Part shown: positions 1 through 9,514 of the stretch, one piece after another
Layout of the letters: each line of letters begins with the position of its first letter
Position numbering within the stretch: the stretch's first letter is position 1
DNA from: Channallabes apus
Lineage: Eukaryota; Chordata; Actinopteri; Siluriformes; Clariidae
Assembly (NCBI GenBank): GCA_030522415.1
Contig: CM060124.1
Location: 29,360,954-29,424,953 of the forward strand
DNA: 64,000 bases
Direction of reading: 5' to 3'
The notes under the pieces: generated by a model
What the model was told of the DNA's origin: nothing
Databases searched by the model: none
Seen by the model: the letters and a program-made list of their open reading frames with translations, nothing else
Position numbers and translations under genes: made by a program

Positions 1-560
1 GAGAGAAGGCAAAAGAGAGACAGACTGTGAGGGGAAAAAAGACAGAGATGGAGAGACGGAGACAGAAAGATAAACAGAGAGAGATACACAAAGGCCATGT
101 GGGAAAAAGGCAGAGTGAGAAAGAGACACGAAGAATGATGGGAAGAGAAATGAAAAAGAGATGCAGTGAGACAGAAAGACAGACAGGGGGAGAGAGATTG
201 TGAGGGAAAAATGCAGAGAGAGAGACTGCCTTGAGGACGGAGGAAGGTAAAGACAGACAGATAGAGAAAGAGATTATTGAGAGAGAGAGAGAGAGAGAGA
301 GAGTCAGGCAGATTAAGAAAATTGGGAGAGAGACAGACAGACTATTATACAGACATATTGACAAACAAGAAAGAGAGACACACAGGCCAATTAAAAACCA
401 AGCATCAGACAGACGGACTGAAAAACCGAGAGAGAGAGAGACATTAAAAATCAAGAGATGGAGAGAGAGACAGTGGAGGTTTAAGTCTGGGATGATTGAC
501 AGCTGTGTCTCTGCCCGTCATCACACACACCCTGACGTTACACACGTGTTCAGCTAACAT
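1..560. repeat. purine-rich GA low-complexity tract
   Basis: Almost continuous GAGA/GACAGA purine sequence on the plus strand. The 108-codon open frame inside it (231-557) is made of R, E, K and Q codons forced by the composition, so I do not treat it as a gene. It probably lies in the intron upstream of the zinc-finger exon at 1178. Confidence 0.85.
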
Positions 561-655
561 CGGCTAGCTAGATTCATCAAGACAAATAATTTCGGCTCAA
601 ATGTGGCCAGGAGACACGCCTCCATGTTGGACCGGGCTTTGGACCTGCTGCAAAA

Positions 656-660
<5 letters not shown>

Positions 661-689
<29 letters not shown>

Positions 690-829
690 TTGCAGCGCGG
701 GGTCCTGAGGGCCGAGCTCAAGCGCAACCTCTCTTTGATGTAAATGAGTCCTTCACGCCTTTTACACTCACGTGACACCTCCGGGACTCCACTTGTGTCA
801 GGAGAGGCCTGGATTACCATTACAATAAG

Positions 830-902
<73 letters not shown>
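661..902. repeat. CA and TG/GA microsatellites
   Basis: A (CA)n run at about 661-687 and a longer (TG)n run followed by (GA)n at about 831-902. Both lie in the presumed intron before the zinc-finger exon. Confidence 0.9.
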
Positions 903-903
<1 letters not shown>

Positions 904-1177
904 GGAAGATGTCCAGTGCCTAAATGTGATCCTTAAACACAGCTCAGTGACACACAGAACCTGCAGGAGCTCCTCTAACCAGCTGCCGTGACGCCTCCTG
1001 GCAGCACCATCTGCCCCTCCTGAGCCACATCAATACGGCTCGCTCACATTAAACACTCAGAGTCCATCGTCCAATAGGAAGCCAGCAAAGTTTCACGCCT
1101 GAGCTCTGACTTTTCCACCCAGGATCATCGTCGATGTTTGGTTTGTTTATTACTTATTTTTCTTGTTTCTCTTGCAG
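903..1177 (+). other. 3' end of the presumed last klf intron
   Basis: Non-repetitive sequence with no coding signal, ending in a pyrimidine-rich tract and CTTGCAG (AG at 1176-1177), a good splice acceptor directly before a zinc-finger coding segment. I looked for the preceding KLF exon, which should carry fingers 1 and 2, across 1-1177 and did not find it. It must lie to the left of the window. Confidence 0.6.
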
Positions 1178-1229
1178 GTGCTTCTCGCGGTCGGACCACC
1201 TGGCGCTCCACATGAAAAGGCACGTCTGA
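1178..1229 (+). CDS. last coding exon of a KLF6/KLF7-type zinc-finger transcription factor (partial gene)
   Basis: This short exon follows an AG acceptor at 1176-1177. It begins with one base of a split codon and reads CFSRSDHLALHMKRHV, then TGA at 1227-1229. That is the C-terminal half of the third C2H2 finger of Kruppel-like factors, with the two zinc-binding histidines and the DNA-contact positions R, D and L. A cysteine before FSRS, and an intron just in front of it, are what KLF6 and KLF7 show; KLF2 and KLF4 have alanine there. KLF proteins bind GC-rich or CACCC promoter elements in the nucleus through three C-terminal fingers. Only 16 residues are visible, so KLF6 and KLF7 cannot be told apart. 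The exon is too short to appear as an ORF and is the only cellular protein-coding sequence I can support here. Confidence 0.85.
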
Positions 1230-1344
1230 GTAAAAGCGGGACGTCGGAGACGAAGCGTGTAGAGGAGAAATCGGATACCAGTACGAGCTGGAGGGGGCGC
1301 TTTCCTTTTTTTGTTTTTTTGCTGGAAATTTTTTCCCGGCCGAG

Positions 1345-1828
1345 CATTTTCTCCTGAGCGTTTCTCCTGAATGTTTCTCCTGAATGTTTTCTCCTGAGCG
1401 TTTCTCCTGAATGTTTTCTCCTGAGCGTTTCTCCTGAACGTTTCTTCTGAGCGTTTCTCCTGAGCGTTTTCTCCTGAGCGTTTCTCCTGAATGTTTTCTC
1501 CTGAGCGTTTCTCCTGAACGTTTCTCCTGAGCGTTTCTCCTGAATGTTTTCTCCTGAACGTTTTCTCCTGAGCGTTTCTCCTGAGCGTTTCTCCTGAGCG
1601 TTTTCTCCTGAGCGTTTCTCCTGAATGTTTTCTCCTGAGCGTTTCTCCTGAACGTTTCTCCTGAGCGTTTCTCCTGAATGTTTTCTCCTGAACGTTTTCT
1701 CCTGAGCGTTTCTCCTGAGCGTTTCTCCTGAGCGTTTTCTCCTGAGCGTTTCTCCTGAATGTTTTCTCCTGAGCGTTTCTCCTGAATGTTTTCTCCTGAG
1801 CGTTTCTCCTGAGCGTTTCTCCTGAACT
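1345..1828. repeat. 13/14-bp minisatellite with higher-order period
   Basis: About 36 tandem units alternating between TTTTCTCCTGAGCG (14 bp) and TTTCTCCTGAATG or -AACG (13 bp). Variant units recur in order: the AACG-AGCG-AATG-AACG series at about 1517 reappears about 134 bp further on, near 1651, so blocks of units have been duplicated together. The mixture of 13- and 14-bp units keeps minus-strand frames open for over 200 codons, but these are by-products of the repeat. Confidence 0.92.
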
Positions 1829-2443
1829 CTTCACCGACGCAGAGCGGATGATTATTTCCAAAACAGAAAAAAAACACAATTCACAGAAGAAACAAGACTC
1901 TTCCTGTTTAAGAAGCGTTTGCACAAGCACGGGATCGGACTGTTTTAATACTCGATCTGAGAGATGTTTGTTTGTTTGTTTATTTACACTTCTTGATTTT
2001 GGGAGGAAGGACAAAACTTGAGATCTTTCCTTCAAGACTAGCATGGAAATACACTTTGTAAAAACTGATTAAAAAAGGATGCGTTACTGAGACATGATGG
2101 TTTAAAGTTAGCGCACCTTTTTGCCGAGGCGAGCCCTTGAAGAGCATCGCGCGCCACTAGACTTTTCAGTTCGCTTCGGGTTTTGCAAGCTACGATATCC
2201 CGGAGCCACCTTTAGAAATGAATAAATGAAGCGGCAGAGCGGCGCGTGATGCCGCGATATTTAAGCCCCGGGCTCCCGCTGTTCACTCATCTGTCGCTAC
2301 GGTGCACTCTGGCCTTTCTAATGAACTCAAAAGCAGAGCCATCTGACTTCAGCGCTCTCAGGCGTCAGGCTCTTCCTGGCGTCAGGCCGCAACGGTCACA
2401 GTCCATTTCACCCCCAACACGATGACCAAGACACAAGGTCGTC

Positions 2444-2525
2444 CTGGCCTCTCTCTCTCTGTCTCTCTCTCTCTCTCTTTGTCTCTCTCTCTCTCTCTCT
2501 GTCTCTCTCACACACACACACACTC
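2444..2525. repeat. CT then CA microsatellite
   Basis: (CT)n with occasional TTTG or GT interruptions followed by (CA)n. Open frames on both strands here are composition artefacts. Confidence 0.9.
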
Positions 2526-2898
2526 TTTTTCCAGAGGCCGCATTCTAATTGTAATGTACCTTCATCCTGAACTGCAAGGACATACTGTATGTAAAAGCTT
2601 AGCATCATCACCGTTATCATCAGGGACCTATTATGCAAAATTTGCAAGATATTCAGATGGGTCCCTGAACAACATGAAAAAAATAATAATTATGGAGTTA
2701 ACAAGCCAGTTAAAATCTGTTGTTTTTTTTCCCCCTAAAGTGACCTCATAAAAGACCCCTCCCCCACTTCCATGGGTTTTTCTGTGCAGCTATATTCTGT
2801 ATTCTTAAGGGGCGTGGATATACAGAAGCTCATTTGCATACACACAACAAAAACGTAAAACGAGTGAAGGAGCAAAGGGTATTTTAGTTGGCAGATTA

Positions 2899-2936
<38 letters not shown>

Positions 2937-3877
2937 TGAAGCAGCTCTAAGACCATGTTAAAGAACTTGTTACAGAACTTGTTATTCAAATACAGGACCT
3001 TCGCATTTTAGGGAGGAGGAAAAAAATAAACTTTTTTATTCTGAGAAAGCGGGTGGAGGAAAATAACTGACCACCAGGGGGCGATGAAGCTTTTGGATTT
3101 CCCTCCACCGTTGGAACGTTTCGTGTTTTTCAGCCAGCAGCGAATCCTGGTCTGGTTCCTCGTGAGGTTCTTTATAAACCACAGCAAGTTGGGAGTTCCT
3201 GATTTTTTTTTCTTTTTTTTCCTCCATGAAGACTTTGCAGCTTACAGACACACGAGTGGAGCGTTCCTGTAGAACCTTGGGGGGGGGGGGGTGGTTTCTT
3301 TGAGCTGCTGGTGTAGAAAATGAACCCAGACCTTCTGACTGAAGTCAAATCACAGTGGTGTAGGTTTATATAAAAAATTAGGATTATTTCAATTTATGAT
3401 GATTTAAAAAAATATATATATCCAATGGAGTATAAATCACATTCATAAATGTAAAAAAAAAAAAAGTATTATAATAATAATTGGTTACTTAATTGGATTC
3501 TTTACAGTTAAAAAGGTCTGAAAAAAGGTGAAAATTTTCAACCAATAATTGTATTTTTTATTAAATTTTTTTAAGTTTGTTTCTCATTCGCGTTCCGTCT
3601 CTTGCTGCGTTCCGACGCGTGGGTTTGTGCTAAATTTGCTCCGGATATGGTTTGTATTATCACGTGATGTTAGTATGACGATGTTATATATTAAGAAAGA
3701 CATAAAAACAGAAAACAAACACAAAGAAGAAGTAAAAATTAAAAGAAACAAAAACAAAGAAAATTTATTTTTGTTACCGGTTTGTTTCGTAATCCTTTTT
3801 TAAAACTCGGTATTGTAATATATCTATGCAAGAACTGTTCGAGTGAAACGATTTTATTTAAGAATGTCATCATGTAC

Positions 3878-3940
3878 AATAAACAGTAGAAACTTTGGAT
3901 TCAAATCTTGTCTCGCGTGTGTGTGTGTGTGTGTGTGCGT
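3878..3940 (+). promoter_or_regulatory. candidate distal poly(A) site of the KLF gene
   Basis: AATAAA at 3878-3883, then about 20 bases to a likely cleavage region, then a GT-rich tract (TGTGTGTGTG near 3919-3938) as expected of a downstream element. It is the last such arrangement before the first transposon at 3985. Confidence 0.45.
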
Positions 3941-3984
3941 ACTTTCTATTTTCTTCTATGAACTTAATAGAAAAAGGTCTTGAA

Positions 3985-5039
3985 CAGTGCCTTGAAAAAG
4001 TATTTGCCCCTTCCTGATTTTTTATTCATATAATTTCACACAAAGTTAAAACGAGTTAATACAAAATACAGTTTTTAAATGATAATTTTATTTATTAAGG
4101 GAAAAACAAGCTGTCCAAACCCACCTGGCTCTATGTAAAAAAGTAATTGTCCCCTAAACCTAAAAACTGCAATCAAGTGTTTGTGATAACTGACAATGAG
4201 TCTTCCACGTATCTGTGGAGGAATTTTGGCCCGCTCTTCTTTTCAAAATTGTTGTAATTCAACCACATTAAAGCATGAACTAGTTGACTTTGACTAGGCT
4301 GCACCAAAAACTAAATTCTGTTTGTTTTTTTGAGCCACTCAGAACCATTCGTATCATTGTCCAGCTGTATAACTCAAGTGCACTTGAGCTTGAGGTCACA
4401 AACTGATGGCTAGACTTTGTCCTTCAGGATTTTACGCAGAATTCATAGTTCCTTCCTGAAGGTACAAAGCAGCCTGAGACCATCACACATCATGTCTGAT
4501 TGTTAGTATGATGTTCCTCTGATGTTTGCTTGTGTTAGTTTTATGCCAGATTCCAAAAGGTTCAACTTATGTCTCTTCAGTCCACAGAAAATTGCGCAAT
4601 AATTAATTTTTTGTTTGTTTTTTGGCAAATATGAGATGAGACTTTGTGTTCTTTTTGGTTCAGCTGTAGCTTCCACCTTGGAACTCTCTCATGGATGCCA
4701 TTTGTGCAAGAATACTGACTGTAACTGAGGCGAGTGGGGCCTGAAGTTCTGTAGATGTTGTTCTGGGGTTTTTATGACCTCCTGGATGAGTCGTCCTACT
4801 GATCCTATGACTTTGTTTCTCATTAGTTTTTACAGATGGCAACATGAGATCTTTTAGCGTGCTACAACCGTGTCAGACCGGTTGTCTTTTATGTGATTTC
4901 TTGATTCAACAGGTCTGTCAATAATTAGGCCAAGGTGCGACAAATGAAAAACTAACTCAGCTTTCCAAAAAATGTGACAAATATGCAACAAAAAAAAAGA
5001 ATACGTCAGGAAGGTTTGCCCCCCCATCCCATGAAACTG
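3985..5039 (-). mobile_element. degenerate Tc1-like transposon
   Basis: The left end begins CAGTGCCTTGAAAAAGTATT and the right end contains the degraded inverse (GACAAATATGCAA ... CAGGAAGG ... AACTG). The ends and the subterminal text resemble those of the intact Tc1-like element at 9136-10754. A transposase remnant is readable on the minus strand near 4690-4790 (RTTSTELQAPLAS, matching the intact protein's RTTSKELQASLAS). The rest is decayed, with no intact catalytic region. An old, dead copy of the same broad family. Confidence 0.75.
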
Positions 5040-5041
5040 TA

Positions 5042-5689
5042 GTTTTGTCAAAAAAAAAGACTAAACTGTAATTAATGAAAGAAGGTCAGTATTTGGTGTA
5101 ACGACGCTTTGAGGACTTTTTAGTCTCAGGTATTTTGTGCAGTTATATAAGGGAATTAGCTACTAAGTTTAACATTTAGCATCATACAGTAGAACCACCA
5201 ACAGTTCTTATTCTATTCATATAACTGTTGCACCTGATTCTTTTTGGCATGCAAAACCTAATAACTTCCATTTTTCTCTTCCACACATTTTAGTTTTTTG
5301 GTCATGTATTTGATATTCCTGCTATGTGGACTGTATAACAAGCTTCTTTCAGACAGGGGAGGATCCTTTGACCCTGGAGGACTTAAATATGAGGACTGAA
5401 TATTTTACCTAACAAGGAAACGACACGACACGACTTCCAGACAACCTGGACACCTGGATGACTGAGATTTAGAAATATACACTGTACTGCTTTGTATTAT
5501 GGGATGCAAATATTTTTCTGTAATTTTAAATTTTGTGTTGAAATACTGATGTTTGAAAATCATAAATGATTGAAATCATAAATAATGAAGTCAAGAAAAA
5601 TAGTCGAATAAAGTTTGAACTAAAAACTATAAGACAAAACTAATGATCTCGACATTCTCTCTTTTTCTCTCTCTCTCATCCACACACGT
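5042..5689. other. no gene; carries a repeat shared with 48745-48910
   Basis: No coding signal. The part at about 5355-5470 (GGAGGACTT ... TTCCAGACAACCT ... GGATGACTGAGA) resembles 48745-48910 in order and wording, so it is a fragment of a dispersed family I cannot name. Confidence 0.5.
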
Positions 5690-6130
5690 TATGTCGCAGT
5701 GGGGACCTTTGATAGCATCGCAGATGACGAGACTGCTTGAGACAAACAGACAAATTGACTAATTCAATAACTAACGCGTAATCAGGCTGCAATTATGTAC
5801 GAGGAAATGGCCGTGCGCACTTTATTAACTCGGCGAACGCTTCCTGAACGATTTATTCTCAAAAGCTCGCTCATCTAGAACTAATGTACATAATTGAAAC
5901 GTGCGTTCTCATCTCACCTCCGACTCGCTGCTATCACTCGGCTTATCATTTCGCAATTATACAGACACGATTAGGGCGCGCGCGGCGCTCTGCGCCACTT
6001 TCGGTCCGGATGAATCTCCTTCCAGATGGAAAAAGTCTTCACGAACGATTTGACGTTAAATCAGCTACGGGGTTTCACTTCGAAGTACGCAACCTAATAA
6101 ACAGAGTTATAGTTAAAATATTGCATTGAA
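5690..6130. other. non-repetitive segment, candidate conserved non-coding element
   Basis: Balanced-composition sequence without microsatellites, transposon hallmarks or splice-flanked coding frames, and with several ATTA/TAAT cores. It lies about 2-4 kb past the probable KLF 3' end. The 81-codon frame 5884-6129 shows no recognisable protein. Enhancer-like conservation is only a guess. Confidence 0.25.
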
Positions 6131-6616
6131 TCAAACAGACCAATTTTTTTCGTTAAATAAATTTGAAATTTAAAAAAAGGTCGATGTCGTCTACATTAGT
6201 GCGGAGTTCAGTATTTTCCAACAATTTAATGTAAAAATAAAGTTTGTTAAAAATTTATACATTGTACTATTTATCCGTTTACAGCAACGTTTTATGGCAT
6301 GGAACGTTGACGAAACATGTTAGCTTTCATGTTGTATAAACTACAAACAATCAATCGTTCACTTCTTCTCTCTTGCGTAAACTCAAACACAACAAAAAAA
6401 CAGCTTGTTAGAGTTGGTATGTTACTAAAAAAGTGTTAACTCATCTATTAGAAACCGTATAGACAAGAGAGCATTAATAACTATATGTGAGTTGAATTTC
6501 AGAGCTGCTGTTCGAGAAAATTAATTTATCAATCTCCGACCAATCAAAATTTGTCAAAAAACTGTAAGGCTTTCTTTTTTTTTTTTGTTACAAGCATTCA
6601 AGACAAGGTTGATTAT

Positions 6617-6655
<39 letters not shown>

Positions 6656-6669
6656 GTCTCTCTGTTTCA
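6131..6669. other. AT-rich non-coding, with CT microsatellite
   Basis: AT-rich sequence without coding signal; a (CT)n run lies at about 6619-6664. Nothing else recognised. Confidence 0.6.
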
Positions 6670-7090
6670 TGTAGCCATTTTCTAATCAGCTCTGACGGAC
6701 CGTATCCATACTGTTTAGGCTTTAATTCAGCCAGACGTTCATGCAACACGCTGGCTCCTTCTCAGACCTAATAGAATTAGTCCTCCATTCAAGCTCCCGA
6801 TCTGATGTGATCTGAATATTATACCTCCTCATCCGCTACTGGATCCATCTCCTCTGCTCACAGAACCTTTGAGCAAAGCAAAGGTTAAGCCTTACTCGCA
6901 CTAATTAGTCTCGCTAACAGATAGAGTCTTAAATGAGAGGACTGATTCATTTGTGATTAGCCACGCATAATCCTTCCACGCCCACATCCTTGTATAGCGC
7001 TAATTTCCAGAATTCATCTTGACAGCTTTATTATTTAGCTTCCCGAAATGACCCAACTCGCAATTTCTACCACTTGTCAAAGTGTGTTAC
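6670..7090. other. second non-repetitive candidate regulatory segment
   Basis: Balanced sequence with CTAATTAG-type and TGATTAG homeodomain-like cores near 6900-6960 and no transposon signature. No open frame of note. Possible conserved non-coding element; only alignment with other fish could show it. Confidence 0.25.
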
Positions 7091-7439
7091 GGGTACTCTC
7101 TAGGCTACATGTTTTAGAGAATGTAGAAGATGTAGAGAAGATAGCTGAGTCATAAAGTGGTAATAAATGCAACGAACACTAATGGAGGTCCATTGGAGAA
7201 AGAACCATGCTGCTGCATGCTCAGTCTCTAAACATTCCCACGGTTGCCAGGGCCACTAGGTTTGCACCAAACTGAGCCAAGTTAAAAATACTCCAGTAGG
7301 TTTTTTTGTTTGTTTGTTTGTTGTTTTGGAAATCTTACCTGAATATTTTGTCCTTTGATTGATATCTGAAATAAAAATAATTATCCTGTGGTCATACAGT
7401 GATGGTCACGGTCAGGAACGATACTCAGGTCGGCTGTTT

Positions 7440-8040
7440 CATTTAAACCATTCTCAATCTGTACTAAGGGGTCCAAAATGTGCTTGGAAAATCTTCTTCT
7501 CACTATAACCCCACCACCACTAGACTAAAGAACTGATACAAGGTAGGATGGATCTATGCTTTCTTGTTATTTATGCCAAATTTTGACCCGACCATCCAAA
7601 TGTTGCAGCGGAAATTGAGACTCATCAGATCAGGCAACATTTTTCCGATCTTCTGTTGTCCAATTTTGGTGAACCCATGTAAATTATAGTCTCAGTCTCT
7701 GACATCTGATTCTGACAGGAGCGAAACCTGAGGTGGTCTTTTGCTGCTGTAGAACATCTGCTTCAAGGTTCCACATGTTGTGTGTTCAGAGATGCTCTTC
7801 AGCATATCTCAGTTGTAAATGAGATGTTATTAGAGTCACTGTTGCCTTTCTATCAGCTAGATAATGACCATCTCATGATAGTCCTTGTTTTGTGCACTGG
7901 GGCTCAGTCATGTTGGAATAGGAAAGGGCCTTCAACAAACTGTTGCCAGAAACCTAATAAAAGTATGGCATTGTCCAAGATGTCTCGTTATGCTGAAGCA
8001 TTAAGATTTCCCTTCACTGGAGATAAGGTCCCTGATTGAA
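7440..8040 (-). pseudogene. relics of two Tc1/mariner-type transposases (antisense)
   Basis: Read on the minus strand, 7870-7440 retains Tc1-like wording around the first catalytic block (the DESR-like stretch near 7605-7625, TGATGAGTCTCAATTTCCGC) and flanking text typical of fish Tc1 families. 8040-7885 resembles a different Tc1 family around its second catalytic block (CCTATTCCAACATGACTG ... CCCCAGTGCACAA). Both are short, frameshifted and non-functional. The 85-codon plus-strand frame at 7782-8039 is antisense to them. Confidence 0.6.
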
Positions 8041-8380
8041 ATACCTGAATTGAATAACTTACAGGTTTGGCCAAACAGTTTTGCCCATGTAGGATATTTA
8101 TGGAGGTCCTTGTGACAGTGGCAAACATGTGGTGGTTCTTTGAAAACATGATAAAGACTGCCATCTGCTGGTTACAGGTGATATTGTGTTTGTACTCCAA
8201 AACCACGTCCCAGTCAAGACAATGTACATGAGTCAAGTCACATCAAGTAGTCAAGTAGGCTTTTATTGACATTTCAATCATATACAGTTTAGTACACAGT
8301 GAAACAAAACAAAGCAACGTTCCTCCAGGACCAAGGTGCTACATACAACATGAATAAATAACATAAATTAACAGAAACCA
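7597..8380 (+). repeat. left arm of a 784-bp inverted repeat (partner 25835-26618)
   Basis: The reverse complement of this stretch reappears at 25835-26618 with the same length and few differences; the 85-codon frame within it is identical in both arms. It contains the Tc1 relics, a short unassigned part and the LINE tail. Homology continues inward into the Tc1-like terminal repeats at 8381 and 25834. This arm is probably the original, because copy B of the tandem duplication lacks the partner. Confidence 0.85.
8235..8380 (-). mobile_element. LINE 3' tail (minus strand)
   Basis: On the minus strand it ends with AATAAAAGCCTACTTGACTA and CTTGA-like tail units, typical of fish L2/Rex1-type LINE 3' ends. 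It is the downstream end of the LINE whose reverse-transcriptase body lies at 26634-27330; the Tc1-like composite at 8381-26633 separates the two. Confidence 0.65.
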
Positions 8381-8671
8381 CAAACCCGATTCTAGAAAAC
8401 TTGGGACGCTGTACAAATTGTGAATAAAAACAGAATGCAATGAAGTGGAAGTTTTAAATTTCAATATTTTATTCAGAATAGAATATAGATAACATATCAA
8501 TTGTTGAAAGTGAGACATTTTTAAATGTCATGCCAGAGAAAAATTGCAAAGTGTTTGAAGTTATCATCATCTACAGTGCATAATATCATCCAAAGTTTCA
8601 GAGAATCTGGAACAATCTCTGTGCGTAAGGGTTAAGGCCAGAAGACCATACTGGGTGCCCGGATACTTCGG
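8381..8671 (+). mobile_element. left half of a Tc1-like transposon
   Basis: Starts with the terminal repeat CAAACCCGATTCTAGAAAAC and runs into the helix-turn-helix coding region (GAGAAAAATTGCAAAGTGTT ... GTGCATAATATCATCC), matching the more complete copy at 43883-45412. It breaks at about 8671 (ACTTCGGGC), where a gypsy LTR begins. The right half resumes at 25277. About 500 bp of the transposase middle is missing between them, so the gypsy insertion came with a deletion. Confidence 0.8.
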
Positions 8672-8674
8672 GCT

Positions 8675-8906
8675 ATACTATTTGTATATATTTTGTAAAT
8701 ATTGGTTTTGGTGCATCTTGTTTGTTTGTTTGTTGCTTTATTTTGTACAATACACTTTGGTTTATTTCACTACAAGCTTTTGTGTCGCGTCGTATATTGT
8801 CCCGCCGCGGTTGCGCAATACCGGAAGTGTTGTTTACCAGCCCATATTTAGATTCCCGAATCTGTAGCAAAGTAACTAGCGATTTAATACTAATCCAAGC
8901 GTTACA
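8675..8906 (+). repeat. gypsy 5' LTR
   Basis: The right border is clear: it ends GCGTTACA and its last 64 bp (8843-8906) recur at 25213-25276 and 36206-36269. The left border is approximate, just after the Tc1-like text ends at about 8671. A primer-binding-like sequence follows immediately. Confidence 0.65.
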
Positions 8907-8926
8907 TAGTGGTGGGCCGTACGGGG
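8907..8926 (+). promoter_or_regulatory. candidate tRNA primer-binding site
   Basis: TGGTGGGCCGTACGGGG begins a few bases after the LTR end. It starts with TGG as the complement of a tRNA CCA end must. The tRNA was not identified. Confidence 0.45.
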
Positions 8927-8976
8927 AATCTGTATTTTTGGGTATTTTCTGCTTTTGTGTGTCGTGGCTGAACAAA

Positions 8977-9135
8977 ATGGATGCTAATAATGCTAATGCT
9001 AAGGCTAATGCTAGTAGTGCTGTGAAGGCCTACTTTGCTATAGCTAGTAATGTGATGAAGGAGATAGATGATGCATTTGTAACACGCCGTAACCCTACAG
9101 CTGAAATAAAATCATCGATTAGTTCACTATATATA
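8977..9135 (+). pseudogene. gypsy gag, N-terminal fragment
   Basis: Frame starting MDANNANAKANASS shortly after the LTR and primer-binding site, in the position of a gag. It continues to the TA duplicated by the Tc1-like insertion at 9136 and resumes at 10757. The repeated GCTAATGCTAA wording gives the Ala/Asn-rich start. A second, inverted copy of this segment lies at 22138-22253. No known gag domain is recognisable in this short piece; the assignment rests on position. Confidence 0.5.
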
Positions 9136-9357
9136 CAGTGGTGTGAAAAACAATTTGCCCCCTTCCTGATTTCTTATTCTTTTGCATGTTTGTCACACTT
9201 AAATGTTTCTGCTCATCAAAAACCGTTAACTATTAGTCAAAGATAACATAATTGAACACAAAATGCAGTTTTTAAATGAAGGTTTACGTTATTAAGGGAG
9301 AAAAAAAACTCCAAATCTACATGGCCCTGTGTGAAAAAGTGATTGCCCCCCTTGTTA
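9136..9357 (+). repeat. left terminal inverted repeat of the Tc1-like element
   Basis: Outer motif at 9136-9162 and inner motif at about 9328-9355. Both are candidate transposase-binding repeats. Pairs with 10540-10754 with scattered mismatches. Confidence 0.85.
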
Positions 9358-9514
9358 AAAAATAACTTAACTGTGGTTTATCACACCTGAGTTCAATTTC
9401 TGTAGTCACCCCCAGGCCTGATTACTACCACACCTGTTTCAATCAAGAAATCACTTAAATAGGAGCTACCTGACACAGAGAAGTAGACCAAAAGCACCTC
9501 AAAAGCTAGACATC

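Larger units (their letters stand above)
1230..3905 (+). other. probable long 3' UTR of the KLF gene
   Basis: Sequence following the KLF stop codon, without coding signal. It contains a 13/14-bp minisatellite (1345-1828), a CT/CA microsatellite near 2440-2525, a (CA)n run near 2904-2934 and homopolymer tracts. AATAAA at 2221-2226 is one possible early end. The better-supported end is AATAAA at 3878-3883, followed by GT-rich DNA. The UTR extent is inferred from these signals only, and transcript data would settle it. Confidence 0.45.

Noticed and set aside
231..557. 108-codon frame in GA-rich DNA
   Set aside because: Low-complexity R/E/K/Q composition only.
1345..1828. CRISPR-like array
   Set aside because: Units are contiguous with no spacers and the genome is eukaryotic; it is a minisatellite.
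1125..2044. Minus-strand open frames of 250 and 296 codons with a repeated ETLRRK-like unit
   Set aside because: They are translations of the 13/14-bp minisatellite; no start context, domain or splice support, and they run antisense to the KLF exon.
7782..8039. 85-codon frame found identically at 26433-26176
   Set aside because: It is antisense to Tc1 transposase relics and duplicated only because it lies in the 784-bp inverted repeat.
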